Assembly: GCF_018279165.1 (NCBI RefSeq) | Contig: NZ_CP047289.1 | Span: 558,001 to 622,000, forward strand | Reading direction: 5' to 3' | DNA length: 64,000 nt | From: Falsirhodobacter algicola | Lineage (GTDB): Bacteria > Pseudomonadota > Alphaproteobacteria > Rhodobacterales > Rhodobacteraceae | Translations under genes and position numbers: made by a program | Notes under the pieces: generated by a model | What the model was told of the DNA's origin: nothing | The model's input: the letters and a program-made list of their open reading frames with translations, nothing else | Databases searched by the model: none | Shown here: piece by piece, positions 12,608 through 21,544 of the stretch | How positions within the stretch are numbered: the stretch's first letter is position 1 | Layout: every line of letters starts with the position of its first letter

Positions 12608-13774
12608 ATGAAACGTGTTGATGTCATCGTCCTTGGGGCCGGCGCTGCCGGTATGTTCTGCGCGATCGAGGCGGCTCGGCGGGGGCGGAGCGTCCTCGTG
12701 ATCGACCATGCCGCCCGCGCGGGGGAGAAGATTCGCATCTCCGGCGGCGGGCGGTGCAATTTCACGAACCTCAACATCGCGCCGGAGGCGTTCCTGTCGC
12801 GCAATCCGCGCTTCGCGCTCTCGGCGCTGAAACGCTACACGCAGTGGGATTTCATCGCGCGGATGGATGCGGCGGGGATCGCGTGGCATGAAAAGACGCT
12901 GGGGCAGCTTTTCTGCGACGGCAAATCGCAGCAGGTGATCGACATGCTGCTGCGGGACATGCAGCAGGCGGGGGTGGAGCTGTGGCTCGACACCGCCGTC
13001 GAGGCCGTGGCCGAAGGTTACCGCGTGACGACGGCGCGGGGGATCGTGGAGGCGTCCTCGCTCGTGGTGGCGACGGGGGGCAAGTCCATTCCCAAGATGG
13101 GGGCCACCGGCTTCGGCTACCGCGTGGCAGAGCAGTTCGGCCTGCGGCTCGTGGAGACGCGCCCCGCGCTCGTCCCGCTGACCTTTGCCGAGCAGGAGCT
13201 TGAGGATCTGCGCCCGCTGGCTGGGATCGCGGTGCCCGCGCGGGTCAGGACCGGGCGGGCCTTCGATGAATCGCTGCTCTTCACCCATCGTGGCCTGTCG
13301 GGGCCGGCGATCCTTCAGGCCAGCAGCTATTGGCGCGAAGGGGAGCCGCTTCTGGTCGATCTGCGCCTGCAGGGCGCGCTGCGCGATGCGCTGACGGCGG
13401 CCCGCCGGGCCGAGCCGCGGGCGGCGCTGCGCACTATTTTGGCCCGTCTGCTGCCGGACAAGCTGGCGCGGCTGCTGGCCGAACGCTCCGGCCGGGATGG
13501 GGCCGTGGGGGCGCTGTCGAACCAAGCGATCGAGGAATTGGAGGCCGGGCTTGCCGCATGGACGCTGCGGCCCGTCGGCACCGAAGGCTATCGCACGGCC
13601 GAAGTGACGCTGGGTGGGGTCGATACCGACGATCTAGACGGGCGGACGCTGCAGGCGCGGGCCCGCCCGGGGCTATTCTTCATCGGCGAGGTGGTGGACG
13701 TGACGGGTTGGCTCGGCGGCTATAACTTCCAATGGGCGTGGTCATCGGGCTGGGCCGCCGGGCAGGTGGCCTGA
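12608..13774 (+). CDS. YhiN/HI0933-family FAD-dependent flavoprotein
   Basis: A 388-residue NAD(P)/FAD-dependent oxidoreductase-like protein. The N terminus has the dinucleotide-binding motif LGAGAAGMFCAIEAARRG, followed by the family signature GEKIRISGGGRCNFTN at about 38-53, and a C-terminal GEVVDVTGWLGGYNFQ that closes the FAD site. The family is widespread but its reaction is not established. The ATG has GGAGGGTAGGAGC upstream. It ends 3 bp from the convergent acyltransferase gene. Confidence 0.9.
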   Translation: MKRVDVIVLGAGAAGMFCAIEAARRGRSVLVIDHAARAGEKIRISGGGRCNFTNLNIAPEAFLSRNPRFALSALKRYTQWDFIARMDAAGIAWHEKTLGQLFCDGKSQQVIDMLLRDMQQAGVELWLDTAVEAVAEGYRVTTARGIVEASSLVVATGGKSIPKMGATGFGYRVAEQFGLRLVETRPALVPLTFAEQELEDLRPLAGIAVPARVRTGRAFDESLLFTHRGLSGPAILQASSYWREGEPLLVDLRLQGALRDALTAARRAEPRAALRTILARLLPDKLARLLAERSGRDGAVGALSNQAIEELEAGLAAWTLRPVGTEGYRTAEVTLGGVDTDDLDGRTLQARARPGLFFIGEVVDVTGWLGGYNFQWAWSSGWAAGQVA

Positions 13775-13777
13775 CCC

Positions 13778-14659
13778 TCAGCGCGCCTTCTTCCAGCGGC
13801 GGTGGATCCAGAACCACTGATCGAGATGCTTGCGGACCAAATCCTCCAGCGAGTCGTTCAGCGCCTGCGTCATCGTCACCGGATCGGTATGGGGGACGGG
13901 CGCTTCCATCAGGATCTCGAAATCGAGGCCGTTGTCCTGACGGATCGCATAGGTCGGCACCAGAAGCGCGTTGTACTTGATCGCAAGCTCGGCCGCCGAA
14001 AGGGCGGTCAGGGCCTTCTTGCCGAAGAAGGTCAGCGGCTCGCCATCGTACATGTGCAGGTCGATCAGCATGCCGAGCTTTCCGCCCGCCCGCAGATGCC
14101 GCAACATTCCGCCAAGGCCCTGCCGCCCCCGCGGAAAGGCGGGCGTGCCGAGCGCTTCCATTGCCGCGACGTAATGGGTGTTGAAATAACGGTTGTTCAT
14201 CGGCCGGTAGAGCACGCCCACCGTATAGCCGCGCGCCGTCATCGCGGCCCGGCTTGCCTCGTAATTGCCGAAATGGCCGGTCAGGAAGATGATCGGGCGT
14301 TTGGCGGCATGGGCTTCTTCCACGGCGGCAAGGCCCGGCCCGGTCACGGGGCTGGTGCCGGCGCGCTTCATGAATTCCGCGCCGGAATAGCTTTCGATGA
14401 CACTGCGCCCGGCATTGTTCGGCACGCGGTGAACCAGACGCTCCACCTCCTCGGCGGGCAGGTCTGGCAGGACGAGCGCGAGGTTGTCGCGGATGCGCTT
14501 GCGGTATCCCGCCAGCGGCGCGATCACGCGGCTCATGACCCAGCCGCACAGGGGCACACGGACCCGGTAGGGCAGGATCAGAAGCCCGCCGATCAGCGTG
14601 CGCAGCGCTGCATTCTCAAGCCAGTCTCTGGCTTGGCTTCTCTTCTTCCTAGCCATCAA
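13778..14659 (-). CDS. LpxL/HtrB-like lipid A acyltransferase
   Basis: A 293-residue member of the lysophospholipid acyltransferase superfamily, LpxL/HtrB branch, which adds secondary acyl chains to lipid A at the inner membrane. It shows an N-terminal hydrophobic segment near 20-50 and the catalytic HX4E motif (His129 and Glu134 in HFGNYE). The start overlaps the stop of the DMT transporter by 4 bp. Which acyl chain is transferred, and whether the acceptor is lipid A or another lipid, cannot be told here. Confidence 0.85.
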   Translation of the reverse strand: MMARKKRSQARDWLENAALRTLIGGLLILPYRVRVPLCGWVMSRVIAPLAGYRKRIRDNLALVLPDLPAEEVERLVHRVPNNAGRSVIESYSGAEFMKRAGTSPVTGPGLAAVEEAHAAKRPIIFLTGHFGNYEASRAAMTARGYTVGVLYRPMNNRYFNTHYVAAMEALGTPAFPRGRQGLGGMLRHLRAGGKLGMLIDLHMYDGEPLTFFGKKALTALSAAELAIKYNALLVPTYAIRQDNGLDFEILMEAPVPHTDPVTMTQALNDSLEDLVRKHLDQWFWIHRRWKKAR

Positions 14660-15501
14660 CCCTTCCGTGTTTCACGGTGCCAGACATAAAGCCCGGCCCC
14701 CACGATCACAAGGGCACCGAGGATCGTCCAGCGGTCCGGCCATTCCCCGAAGAACACCGCCCCCCAGAGCGTGGCCAGAACGATGCCGGCATAGCCGAAG
14801 GGCGCGATGGCCGATGCTTCGCCAGCCGAAAAGGCGCGCAGCAGAAAGAGTTGCGCGCTGCTGCCCAGAAGCGCGATCGCAACGAAGCCCCACAGATCGC
14901 CCATCGCGATGGGGGTATAGGCCATGGGCAGCGCCAGTGTGGTGACGATCGTGCCGATCATCGCCGAATAGACCATGGAGGTTCCCGGCGGATCGGAGAG
15001 GCCGATCCAGCGCGTCGCTAGCGCATGGCCCGCATAGCAGACCGCGCAGCCCATCGGCAGAAGGGCGGCGGGGGTGAACACTTCGGCGCCGGGGCGGATG
15101 ATGATCAACGCGCCGGTCAGCGTGGCCGCGATCCCGAGCAGGCGGCGCAGGCCGATCCGTTCCCCCAGAAACAGCGCGGCCCCTAGCGTGATCAAGACGG
15201 GGTTGGTGTCGGCGATGGCCGTCGCCTCGGCCAGACCGATGAAGCCGAGCGCGACGAAGAAGAACGCGGTCGATCCGAACTGCAGCACCGAGCGCAGGAC
15301 CTGCACCTTCGGATTGCGGGTCCGGAGCGCGCCCGGAAAGCGCCGGTTCAACATCAGCACGATGACGGCGACCTGCCCGGCATAACGCGCCCAGATGACC
15401 TGAAGGGCCGGATATCCAGCTTCCACGAGGTGTTTTGCCGTGGCATCCATCAGCGTAAAGCAGAAGATGCCCAGCAGCATGTAGCCGATCGCCCTGTTCA
15501 T
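14656..15501 (-). CDS. EamA/DMT-family transporter
   Basis: A 281-residue integral membrane protein with about ten hydrophobic segments and two repeated EamA domains; drug/metabolite transporter superfamily, substrate unknown. ATG 15501 (MNRAIGYMLLG) is preferred over the upstream ATG because the added residues are arginine-rich and not membrane-like. It lies between pqiC and the LpxL-like gene on the same strand, 39 bp after pqiC. Confidence 0.85.
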   Translation of the reverse strand: MNRAIGYMLLGIFCFTLMDATAKHLVEAGYPALQVIWARYAGQVAVIVLMLNRRFPGALRTRNPKVQVLRSVLQFGSTAFFFVALGFIGLAEATAIADTNPVLITLGAALFLGERIGLRRLLGIAATLTGALIIIRPGAEVFTPAALLPMGCAVCYAGHALATRWIGLSDPPGTSMVYSAMIGTIVTTLALPMAYTPIAMGDLWGFVAIALLGSSAQLFLLRAFSAGEASAIAPFGYAGIVLATLWGAVFFGEWPDRWTILGALVIVGAGLYVWHRETRKG

Positions 15502-15540
15502 GGCGGCGACCCTATGTCGCCGCCACGGCCGCCACAAGCG

Positions 15541-16098
15541 TCAGCGCGAGACGGAACGCGCGATTTGCGTGGCCAGTTGGGCCACCGCCGTCGATTGGGC
15601 CGCCGCGATCTGCGCCGGCTCTTCGCCCGGCAGCGGCACGGTGATCGCGAAATCGCGCGACGGCACGCCGAGCGACACGCCCTCGGCCCGGACATAGTAC
15701 ACACCGTCGAGGTGGAAGAGCCCGTCCGCCCCGGCTAGGATGCGGTCCACGCGCACATCCACCTCGCCATCCGGCAGCCCCGACAGGGGCCACGGCTCGG
15801 GGGCCACGGTGGCCGACAGCATGGCGTTCAACTGCCGCGACAGCGCCAGCGTCACCGCGCGGGGTTGCAGATCCGCCCAGCGGACGCGGGACATCACCTC
15901 GACGGCGCCGGCGGCGTTCTGGCGGGCCATAGTGTCGTCGGTCGCGTAATCGGGCAGGGAGATTTCGCGCACCATGATGGTGCGGGCTGCGGTGGCATAG
16001 CGCGCCTCGGTCGGTTGAACCTGAAGCTGATAGCCGGGGGCGGTGCCACAGGCCGCCAGCACCGAGACGAGCAGAAGGGGAAGCGGGAGTTTCATCAT
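15541..16098 (-). CDS. pqiC: PqiC-like outer-membrane lipoprotein
   Basis: A 185-residue lipoprotein with signal peptide and lipobox LAAC (Cys17), followed by the ABC-type auxiliary lipoprotein fold. PqiC proteins sit in the outer membrane and receive the PqiB periplasmic tunnel that carries lipid between membranes. The gene follows pqiB by 18 bp in the same operon, which supports the assignment. Confidence 0.85.
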   Translation of the reverse strand: MMKLPLPLLLVSVLAACGTAPGYQLQVQPTEARYATAARTIMVREISLPDYATDDTMARQNAAGAVEVMSRVRWADLQPRAVTLALSRQLNAMLSATVAPEPWPLSGLPDGEVDVRVDRILAGADGLFHLDGVYYVRAEGVSLGVPSRDFAITVPLPGEEPAQIAAAQSTAVAQLATQIARSVSR

Positions 16099-16116
16099 GT
16101 CTCTCCGGACCGGGGC

Positions 16117-18219
16117 CTAGCGCCCGAGGATGATCGAGTTCGGGTTGCGTTGGATGGCGCGCGCCAGCGAGGTCACGGAATCCGCAGCCTCCTGCAGGCT
16201 GCGCAGCGCCGTGACCAGTTCCACGTTGAAGCGCGAATCGCTGCCATAGCCCGAGACGGCACCACCGGCATCCTGCAGCACCTGCGCCGCCTGCGCGGTC
16301 AGGGCGGGCAGATCGTCGGCCGCCTGCCGGATGCTGTCGGCCGCGCGCTGCGCGGCGGCGATGGCCTCGTTGGCGTTGCCGATGGCCCCGCCTTCGCGCA
16401 CTTCGGCCAGAACCTGAGCGATTTCCGACAGCGAATTCGCCAGGGCCGCGGGCACACGTTCGGCGCCGGGCTGCGACAGGACGCCATTCGCGCTTTGCAG
16501 AAGGCGGTCGGTGCTGTCGGCCAGATCCTGGATTTGCAGATCGTTCGCCTTCACCGACAATTCGCGCAGCTGCGCGGCGATCTGCGGGAACTCGGCCGAG
16601 GCCTGCTGCACGCCTTCCAGCGTGGTGTTCGCCTTCTGGATCGCGGCCACGAGATTCTCCACCGCTTGGCCGTCCTGCAACCGATCCGCGATGTCGCGCA
16701 GCCCGTCGGTCGTCTGCCGCAGATTGGCGAGCGTGCCGGACACATCCTCCCCCGTCAGCAGGGCGCGGGCATCGGCGATCAGGCCCGCCGCCTCTTCGGG
16801 AACGCGCCGGGTCTCGGGGTCGCCAGCCAGCGTCTGGATGCTGCTGAGCGCGCCGATCGCGGCCTGCATCAACTCCTCCACCGGCAGGCCGCCGATGCGG
16901 TTGATGACGCCCTGCGCCGTCGTCTGGAATTCGGTGATATCGGCCGGGGCGGTCGGCACCAGCGGGAAGGGCCGGTGATCGAGGTCCAGTTCCGCCGGGG
17001 CGGCGTCCGGCTGTTCCACCAGTTCCACCATGAGCGAGCCGGTGAAGAGCGAGGCCGTCGCAAGGCGCGCGCGCAGGTTGCGTTCGCGCACGAGCGTGGC
17101 CACGAAGTTCTGCGCATCCTCCACCTGAGCGTCCTCGGGCAGACCGAGCGCGGAGACATCGATCTCGAGGTTTGCCAGCATCCGCACGCCGGGCGTCTCG
17201 ATGCTGGTATCGGCGATGGCGCCCAGATCGGTCACGCGGCCGATCGTGGCCCCGTTGTAGCGGACCTCGGCCCCTTCGATCAGGCCCGCCACCGACCCGT
17301 CGAACACGATCGACAGCGGCAGTTGCACTTCGGAGGCGGAGGTGAAGACCGAGCTGCGGGCATCGGCCTCGTTCGGATAGACGAAGAACTCCTCGCCGGG
17401 CTTGATCGTCTCACCGCCCGACACGATCGTGTCGAAGTTGATCCCGCCTTCGATCAGCGCCGCGAGCGAGCGGACATCGAGATCGATCCCCGTCGCGCCC
17501 AGCGTGATGTCGAAGCCCGAGGCATCCCAGAACCGCGAATCCGTGGTCAGGAGTTTGTCGTAGGGCGCGCGGATCACGGCATCCAGCAGCACAGTGTTGC
17601 CGTCATCGGCAAGGCGCGGCGTGCCGACGCTGCCGACCTCGATCCCCTTGTGGATGATGGGGGCACCGGCGGAGATCTGGTTGCCGTCGCGCAGGCGCAG
17701 CGTCACGGTCGTGCCGTTCTGCGATTGCAGGGGCGGGGCCTCAAGGCCCTTGAACTCGCGCTGCGGCTCGCCGCTCGCCTCGGCGTCCCAATTGCCCGCG
17801 ATATACGCCCCCGACAGGACGGTATCGAGGCCGCTGATCCCGCGCACCGACACTTCGGGGCGCACCACCCAGAATTGCGCATCGGCGTCGATGTAGCGCG
17901 CGATGTCGCTCGCCACGCGCAGGTTCACCTCCACCCGGCCGAGATCGGAGGAGAAGTTCACCGATTCCACCGTGCCGATCACCACGTCGCGGTAACGCAC
18001 GGCGGTCTGGCCCGCCTCGATCCCGCTGGCATTGTCGAAGCTGACGGTGATGAGCGTGCCGCGATCGGTATAGCTTTGGACCGCGACGATGACCGCCACG
18101 ATCAGCGCCAGCACCGGCACCAGCCAGATGATGGAAATGCGGTTCCACCAGTGACGGCGCGGGGGACGGATTTCCATCTCGGGCGGGGCGGGCGGCGGCG
18201 TGTCGGTCAAATCAGTCAT
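16117..18219 (-). CDS. pqiB: PqiB-like MCE protein
   Basis: A 700-residue intermembrane lipid-transport protein. A single N-terminal membrane helix (IIWLVPVLALIVAVIVAV) is followed by three MCE domains at about 45-135, 160-230 and 285-390. A long helical C-terminal region rich in alanine, leucine and glutamine probably forms the needle-like stalk across the periplasm. It is longer than the E. coli protein (about 546 residues), mostly in this helical tail. The start overlaps the preceding pqiA-like gene by 8 bp. Confidence 0.92.
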   Translation of the reverse strand: MTDLTDTPPPAPPEMEIRPPRRHWWNRISIIWLVPVLALIVAVIVAVQSYTDRGTLITVSFDNASGIEAGQTAVRYRDVVIGTVESVNFSSDLGRVEVNLRVASDIARYIDADAQFWVVRPEVSVRGISGLDTVLSGAYIAGNWDAEASGEPQREFKGLEAPPLQSQNGTTVTLRLRDGNQISAGAPIIHKGIEVGSVGTPRLADDGNTVLLDAVIRAPYDKLLTTDSRFWDASGFDITLGATGIDLDVRSLAALIEGGINFDTIVSGGETIKPGEEFFVYPNEADARSSVFTSASEVQLPLSIVFDGSVAGLIEGAEVRYNGATIGRVTDLGAIADTSIETPGVRMLANLEIDVSALGLPEDAQVEDAQNFVATLVRERNLRARLATASLFTGSLMVELVEQPDAAPAELDLDHRPFPLVPTAPADITEFQTTAQGVINRIGGLPVEELMQAAIGALSSIQTLAGDPETRRVPEEAAGLIADARALLTGEDVSGTLANLRQTTDGLRDIADRLQDGQAVENLVAAIQKANTTLEGVQQASAEFPQIAAQLRELSVKANDLQIQDLADSTDRLLQSANGVLSQPGAERVPAALANSLSEIAQVLAEVREGGAIGNANEAIAAAQRAADSIRQAADDLPALTAQAAQVLQDAGGAVSGYGSDSRFNVELVTALRSLQEAADSVTSLARAIQRNPNSIILGR

Positions 18220-18814
18220 CCCAGATGGTGCGCGGATCGAAGGAAAGCGCCGCCTGCATGGTAAAGGCGACGGAAACGGCGAAGCAGATGGCGGCCAGCC
18301 CCGGATTGATGCTGGCCACGATGTTGAATTGCACCAGCGAGGCGAGGATGGCCACGACGAACACGTCGATCATCGACCAGCGGCCGATGAATTCCACCAC
18401 CGCGAACAGCCGGTGCTGGGCGTGTTCAGACATGACTTGCCGCGTTCTCAGCGACATGGCCAGAAAGCCGATGGCGAGGAACTTGCCGACCGGGATCACG
18501 ATGGACGCGGCAAAGACGATCAGCGCGATCGGCGCATCGCCATGGGCCCACAATTCGATGACACCGCCGAGGATCGTCGATTCGCTGTGCGAGCCGAAGG
18601 TGTTGGTCAGCAGCATCGGATAGAGGTTGGCCGGAATATAGGCGATCAGCCCGGCCCACCACCACGCCCAGACCCGCTGAAGCCCATGCGGATTGCGGCT
18701 GCTGAGGCGTGCGCCGCAGCGGTCGCATCGCGGCACGCCCGGCGGGTGCACGCGGCTGCAGCGCGTGCAGGCGACGAGCCCGGCCGCGCGGGCGGTGACG
18801 ATCTGATCGCTCAT
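18212..18814 (-). CDS. pqiA: PqiA-like membrane protein (second half)
   Basis: A 200-residue protein with an N-terminal zinc-ribbon-like pair of CX2C motifs (CTRCSR, CDRCGA) and about four hydrophobic segments. It resembles one of the two repeats of E. coli PqiA. With the upstream gene it probably makes a two-chain equivalent of PqiA, the inner-membrane partner of PqiB. The two genes overlap by ATGA. Confidence 0.85.
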   Translation of the reverse strand: MSDQIVTARAAGLVACTRCSRVHPPGVPRCDRCGARLSSRNPHGLQRVWAWWWAGLIAYIPANLYPMLLTNTFGSHSESTILGGVIELWAHGDAPIALIVFAASIVIPVGKFLAIGFLAMSLRTRQVMSEHAQHRLFAVVEFIGRWSMIDVFVVAILASLVQFNIVASINPGLAAICFAVSVAFTMQAALSFDPRTIWDD

Positions 18815-19461
18815 GCGGAGCGGGCGCGGTCGATCGCGCTCCAGATCTGTTCACGGTCCATGTAGCTGTCCTGCCAGAGCGAGATGATGACCAGAATGGC
18901 GAAGGTCCAGAAGGCCACTCCGGGCGTGACGCTGGCAAGGCCCGACACCTTCACCAGCGCGACGGCCACACCGATCACGAAGATTTCGGCCATGGACCAT
19001 GGCCGCAGCCTTTCGGCAAGGCGGAAAGCGTCGGCCGCATGCCGCGCGGCGGGCCGCCCGCGCACCAGCGGCACAAGGGTATAGAGGGTCAGCGCCAGCC
19101 GGATCGCCGGGATCACGATGATGAAGGCCGCGCAGGCCAGCGACAGCGGCGCGAGGACGCCTTCGGAAAAGGCCATCGTCGCATCGAGGATCGAGGCATC
19201 CGAATGCATGCCCGCCGCGCTTAGATCGAGGAACGGGGTCAGGAGGGCGATCACCAGCAGCACCGCCGAGGCCAGCGCCAGCGCGATGATCCGCACGAAG
19301 GCCCCGCGCCGCGGCGCGATCAGCACGCTGTGACAGCGGCGGCACTGCGCCCGTTCGCGCGGCCGCACCTCGGTCAGCCGATACAGGGCATCGCAATGGG
19401 GGCAGGCCCGCAGCTGTTCCAGCGGAACATCCGCCCATTCATGTCGTGCCCTCATGTCCAT
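18811..19461 (-). CDS. pqiA: PqiA-like membrane protein (first half)
   Basis: A 216-residue protein with CPHC and CRRC zinc-ribbon motifs at about 18-44 and about four membrane segments; first gene of the operon pqiA-pqiA-pqiB-pqiC-DMT-lpxL-like. E. coli PqiA carries two such halves in one chain, whereas here they are separate genes. ATG 19455 (MRARHEW) is an alternative start two codons in. No promoter is evident in the 155 bp shared with the divergent iron operon. Confidence 0.82.
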   Translation of the reverse strand: MDMRARHEWADVPLEQLRACPHCDALYRLTEVRPRERAQCRRCHSVLIAPRRGAFVRIIALALASAVLLVIALLTPFLDLSAAGMHSDASILDATMAFSEGVLAPLSLACAAFIIVIPAIRLALTLYTLVPLVRGRPAARHAADAFRLAERLRPWSMAEIFVIGVAVALVKVSGLASVTPGVAFWTFAILVIISLWQDSYMDREQIWSAIDRARSA

Positions 19462-19616
19462 GCGCCCATTCTATGTCAGCCGGACGCCGCGTCAACGCGC
19501 CGGACGGTCTGCCGATGGTTTACAAAAAAACTGGGATATGCTGAATGGCCCACGAACATCCGGCAGCCAGATTTTTTCGCCAGCCATCCGGGCCTTACTC
19601 AGCAAGAGGAAAGAGC

Positions 19617-20534
19617 ATGCGAATGAAACTTGGGGCCGTTCTGGGCGGGTTGTGCCTTGCTGTGGCGGGCAGCGTGTCGGCGCAGTCCATCACCATCCCG
19701 CATCGTCAGGGCGAAGTGACGCTGGACAGCCGTCCGGAGCGCGTCGTCGTGATGGATTGGGCCAATGTGGACAATCTCGATGCGCTCGGTGTTTCGATCC
19801 TCGGGGTGCCGGGGTCGAACGCGCCGGAATATCTGTCGAAATTCCGCTCGGACGATTATCTGAAGCTGGGCAGCCTGCAGGAGCCGGACGTGGAGGGGAT
19901 CGCCGCGGCGGACCCCGATCTGGTGATCGTGGCCGCCCGTTCGCGCCAGTCGCAGCCGCAGCTGAACCGGATCGCCCCGACGGTGGATCTGTCCATCGAC
20001 AACGACGATTTCATCGACAGCGTCACCGCCAACATCACCGAACTTGGCGAGATCTTCGGCAAGGAGGATCGCGCCGCCGAAATGAATGCCGAGCTTCGGT
20101 CCAAGGTCGATCGCCTGCACGACGCCGTTCAGGGCAAGGGCCGCGCCCTGACCTTGGTCACGAGCGGTGGCAAGATCGGCGTCTACGGTCCCGAATCGCG
20201 GACGGGTTGGCTGCACAAGGAAGTGGGCTTCCCCTCGGTCCTCGATGATGTGGACGATCGTTCGGACCGCGGCGATGCGGCCAGCTACGAGTTCATTCTG
20301 GAAACGAACCCCGACTGGATCTTCGTCGTGGACCGCGACACGGCCATCGCGGCCGAAGGCGGGCAGGCGGCGGCCGCGCTTCTGGACAACGAGCTGGTGC
20401 ATCAGACCACCGCGTGGAAAGAGGGCCATATCGTCTATCTCGATCCGCAGAAGGCCTATATCGTCATGAACGGCTATCAGGCCGTGTCGGACCTTCTGGA
20501 TCAGGTCTACGAGGCCGTCACCGCCGACAGCTGA
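19617..20534 (+). CDS. ferric-siderophore ABC transporter binding protein (YclQ/FatB type)
   Basis: A 305-residue periplasmic binding protein with signal peptide (cleavage near GSVSA-QS) and the class III (helical-backbone) fold: HRQGEVTLDSRPERVVVMD near the start and LVIVAARSR in the middle. It most resembles catechol-siderophore binding proteins such as YclQ and FatB. The ATG has AAGAGGAAAG just upstream. First of four genes; a stem-loop separates it from the permeases. The siderophore is not identifiable. Confidence 0.87.
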   Translation: MRMKLGAVLGGLCLAVAGSVSAQSITIPHRQGEVTLDSRPERVVVMDWANVDNLDALGVSILGVPGSNAPEYLSKFRSDDYLKLGSLQEPDVEGIAAADPDLVIVAARSRQSQPQLNRIAPTVDLSIDNDDFIDSVTANITELGEIFGKEDRAAEMNAELRSKVDRLHDAVQGKGRALTLVTSGGKIGVYGPESRTGWLHKEVGFPSVLDDVDDRSDRGDAASYEFILETNPDWIFVVDRDTAIAAEGGQAAAALLDNELVHQTTAWKEGHIVYLDPQKAYIVMNGYQAVSDLLDQVYEAVTADS

Positions 20535-20540
20535 AGGAGC

Positions 20541-20561
20541 CGGGCCGGTCCGACCGGCCCG
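20541..20561 (+). other. intercistronic stem-loop in the iron operon
   Basis: CGGGCCGGTC and GACCGGCCCG form a perfect inverted repeat around a single base; in RNA the inner pairs would open to give an 8-bp stem and 5-nt loop. No T-run follows. It sits in the 35-bp gap between the binding protein and the first permease and could protect the upstream mRNA or reduce downstream expression. Confidence 0.55.
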
Positions 20562-20569
20562 ACAATCCC

Positions 20570-21544
20570 ATGACGCATCCCGCCGCCCTTCCTTGTGCCA
20601 TCCTCGCGGTCGTCCTTCTGGCGGCCCTAAGCCTGTTCGTGGGCGTGACCGACATCGCGCCGATGGACGTGCTGCGCGGGCAGGCCGATGCGCGGCAGAT
20701 GCAGGTGCTGCTGGCCAGCCGCGTGCCCCGGACGCTGGCGCTCGTCCTTGCGGGGGCGGCGACGGCGGTGGCGGGGCTCGTCATGCAGATGATCGTGCGC
20801 AACCGCTTCGTCGAACCATCGACCACGGGAACGGTGGAATCGGCGGGGCTGGGCCTTCTGGTCGTGACCGTGCTGGCGCCTGGCATGCCCGTCATGGGCA
20901 AGATGCTGATCGCGAGCCTGTTCGCGCTGGCGGGGACGGCGCTCTTCATGCGCATCCTGCGGATGGTGCCGCTGCGCGATGTGCTGCTGGTGCCGCTGGT
21001 CGGGATCATGCTGGGCGGCGTGATCGGGGCGGTGACGACGTTCTTCGCCTATCGCTTCGATCTTCTCGCCTCGGTCGGGGCGTGGTCCATGGGGGATTTC
21101 TCGGGCGTGCTGCGCGGCCGGTACGAGCTGTTGTGGCTGGCCGGTGCGCTGGCCGTTGCCGCCTATGCCGCCGCCGACCGGCTGACGCTGGCGGCGATGG
21201 GCCGGGATTTCACCACGAACCTTGGCCTCAATTACCGCAGCACGATGGTGCTGGGGCTGATCATCGTCTCGCTCGTCAGTGCGACGGTGCTGGTGACGGT
21301 GGGGGTGATCCCGTTCCTCGGTCTGATCGTCCCGAACGTCGTCAGCCTGATGATCGGCGACAATATGCGCCGCACCGTGCCGTGGGTCGCGGTGATGGGC
21401 ACCGGGTTCGTCCTGATCTGCGACATCCTTGGCCGCACCATCCGCGCCCCGTACGAGATTCCGATCGCCACCATGCTGGGCGTGATCGGCAGCGCGGCCT
21501 TCCTGTTCCTGCTGCTGCGGCGGAGGCATCATGCCGCGCCTTGA
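20570..21544 (+). CDS. ferric-siderophore ABC transporter permease (YclN/FatD type)
   Basis: A 324-residue FecCD-family inner-membrane permease with about nine hydrophobic segments and the conserved stretches RVPRTLALVLAGAATAVAG and GVIPFLGLIVPNVVSL. The ATG at 20570 lacks a clear Shine-Dalgarno and follows the stem-loop. Its 3' end overlaps the second permease by 14 bp, so expression is coupled. Confidence 0.88.
   Translation: MTHPAALPCAILAVVLLAALSLFVGVTDIAPMDVLRGQADARQMQVLLASRVPRTLALVLAGAATAVAGLVMQMIVRNRFVEPSTTGTVESAGLGLLVVTVLAPGMPVMGKMLIASLFALAGTALFMRILRMVPLRDVLLVPLVGIMLGGVIGAVTTFFAYRFDLLASVGAWSMGDFSGVLRGRYELLWLAGALAVAAYAAADRLTLAAMGRDFTTNLGLNYRSTMVLGLIIVSLVSATVLVTVGVIPFLGLIVPNVVSLMIGDNMRRTVPWVAVMGTGFVLICDILGRTIRAPYEIPIATMLGVIGSAAFLFLLLRRRHHAAP

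Noticed and set aside
15865-18264. 799-codon plus-strand open frame opposite pqiB and pqiC
   Set aside because: It is antisense to genes with clear MCE and lipoprotein motifs. Its product is rich in Arg, His, Gly and Gln without domains or membrane pattern, typical of high-GC shadow frames.
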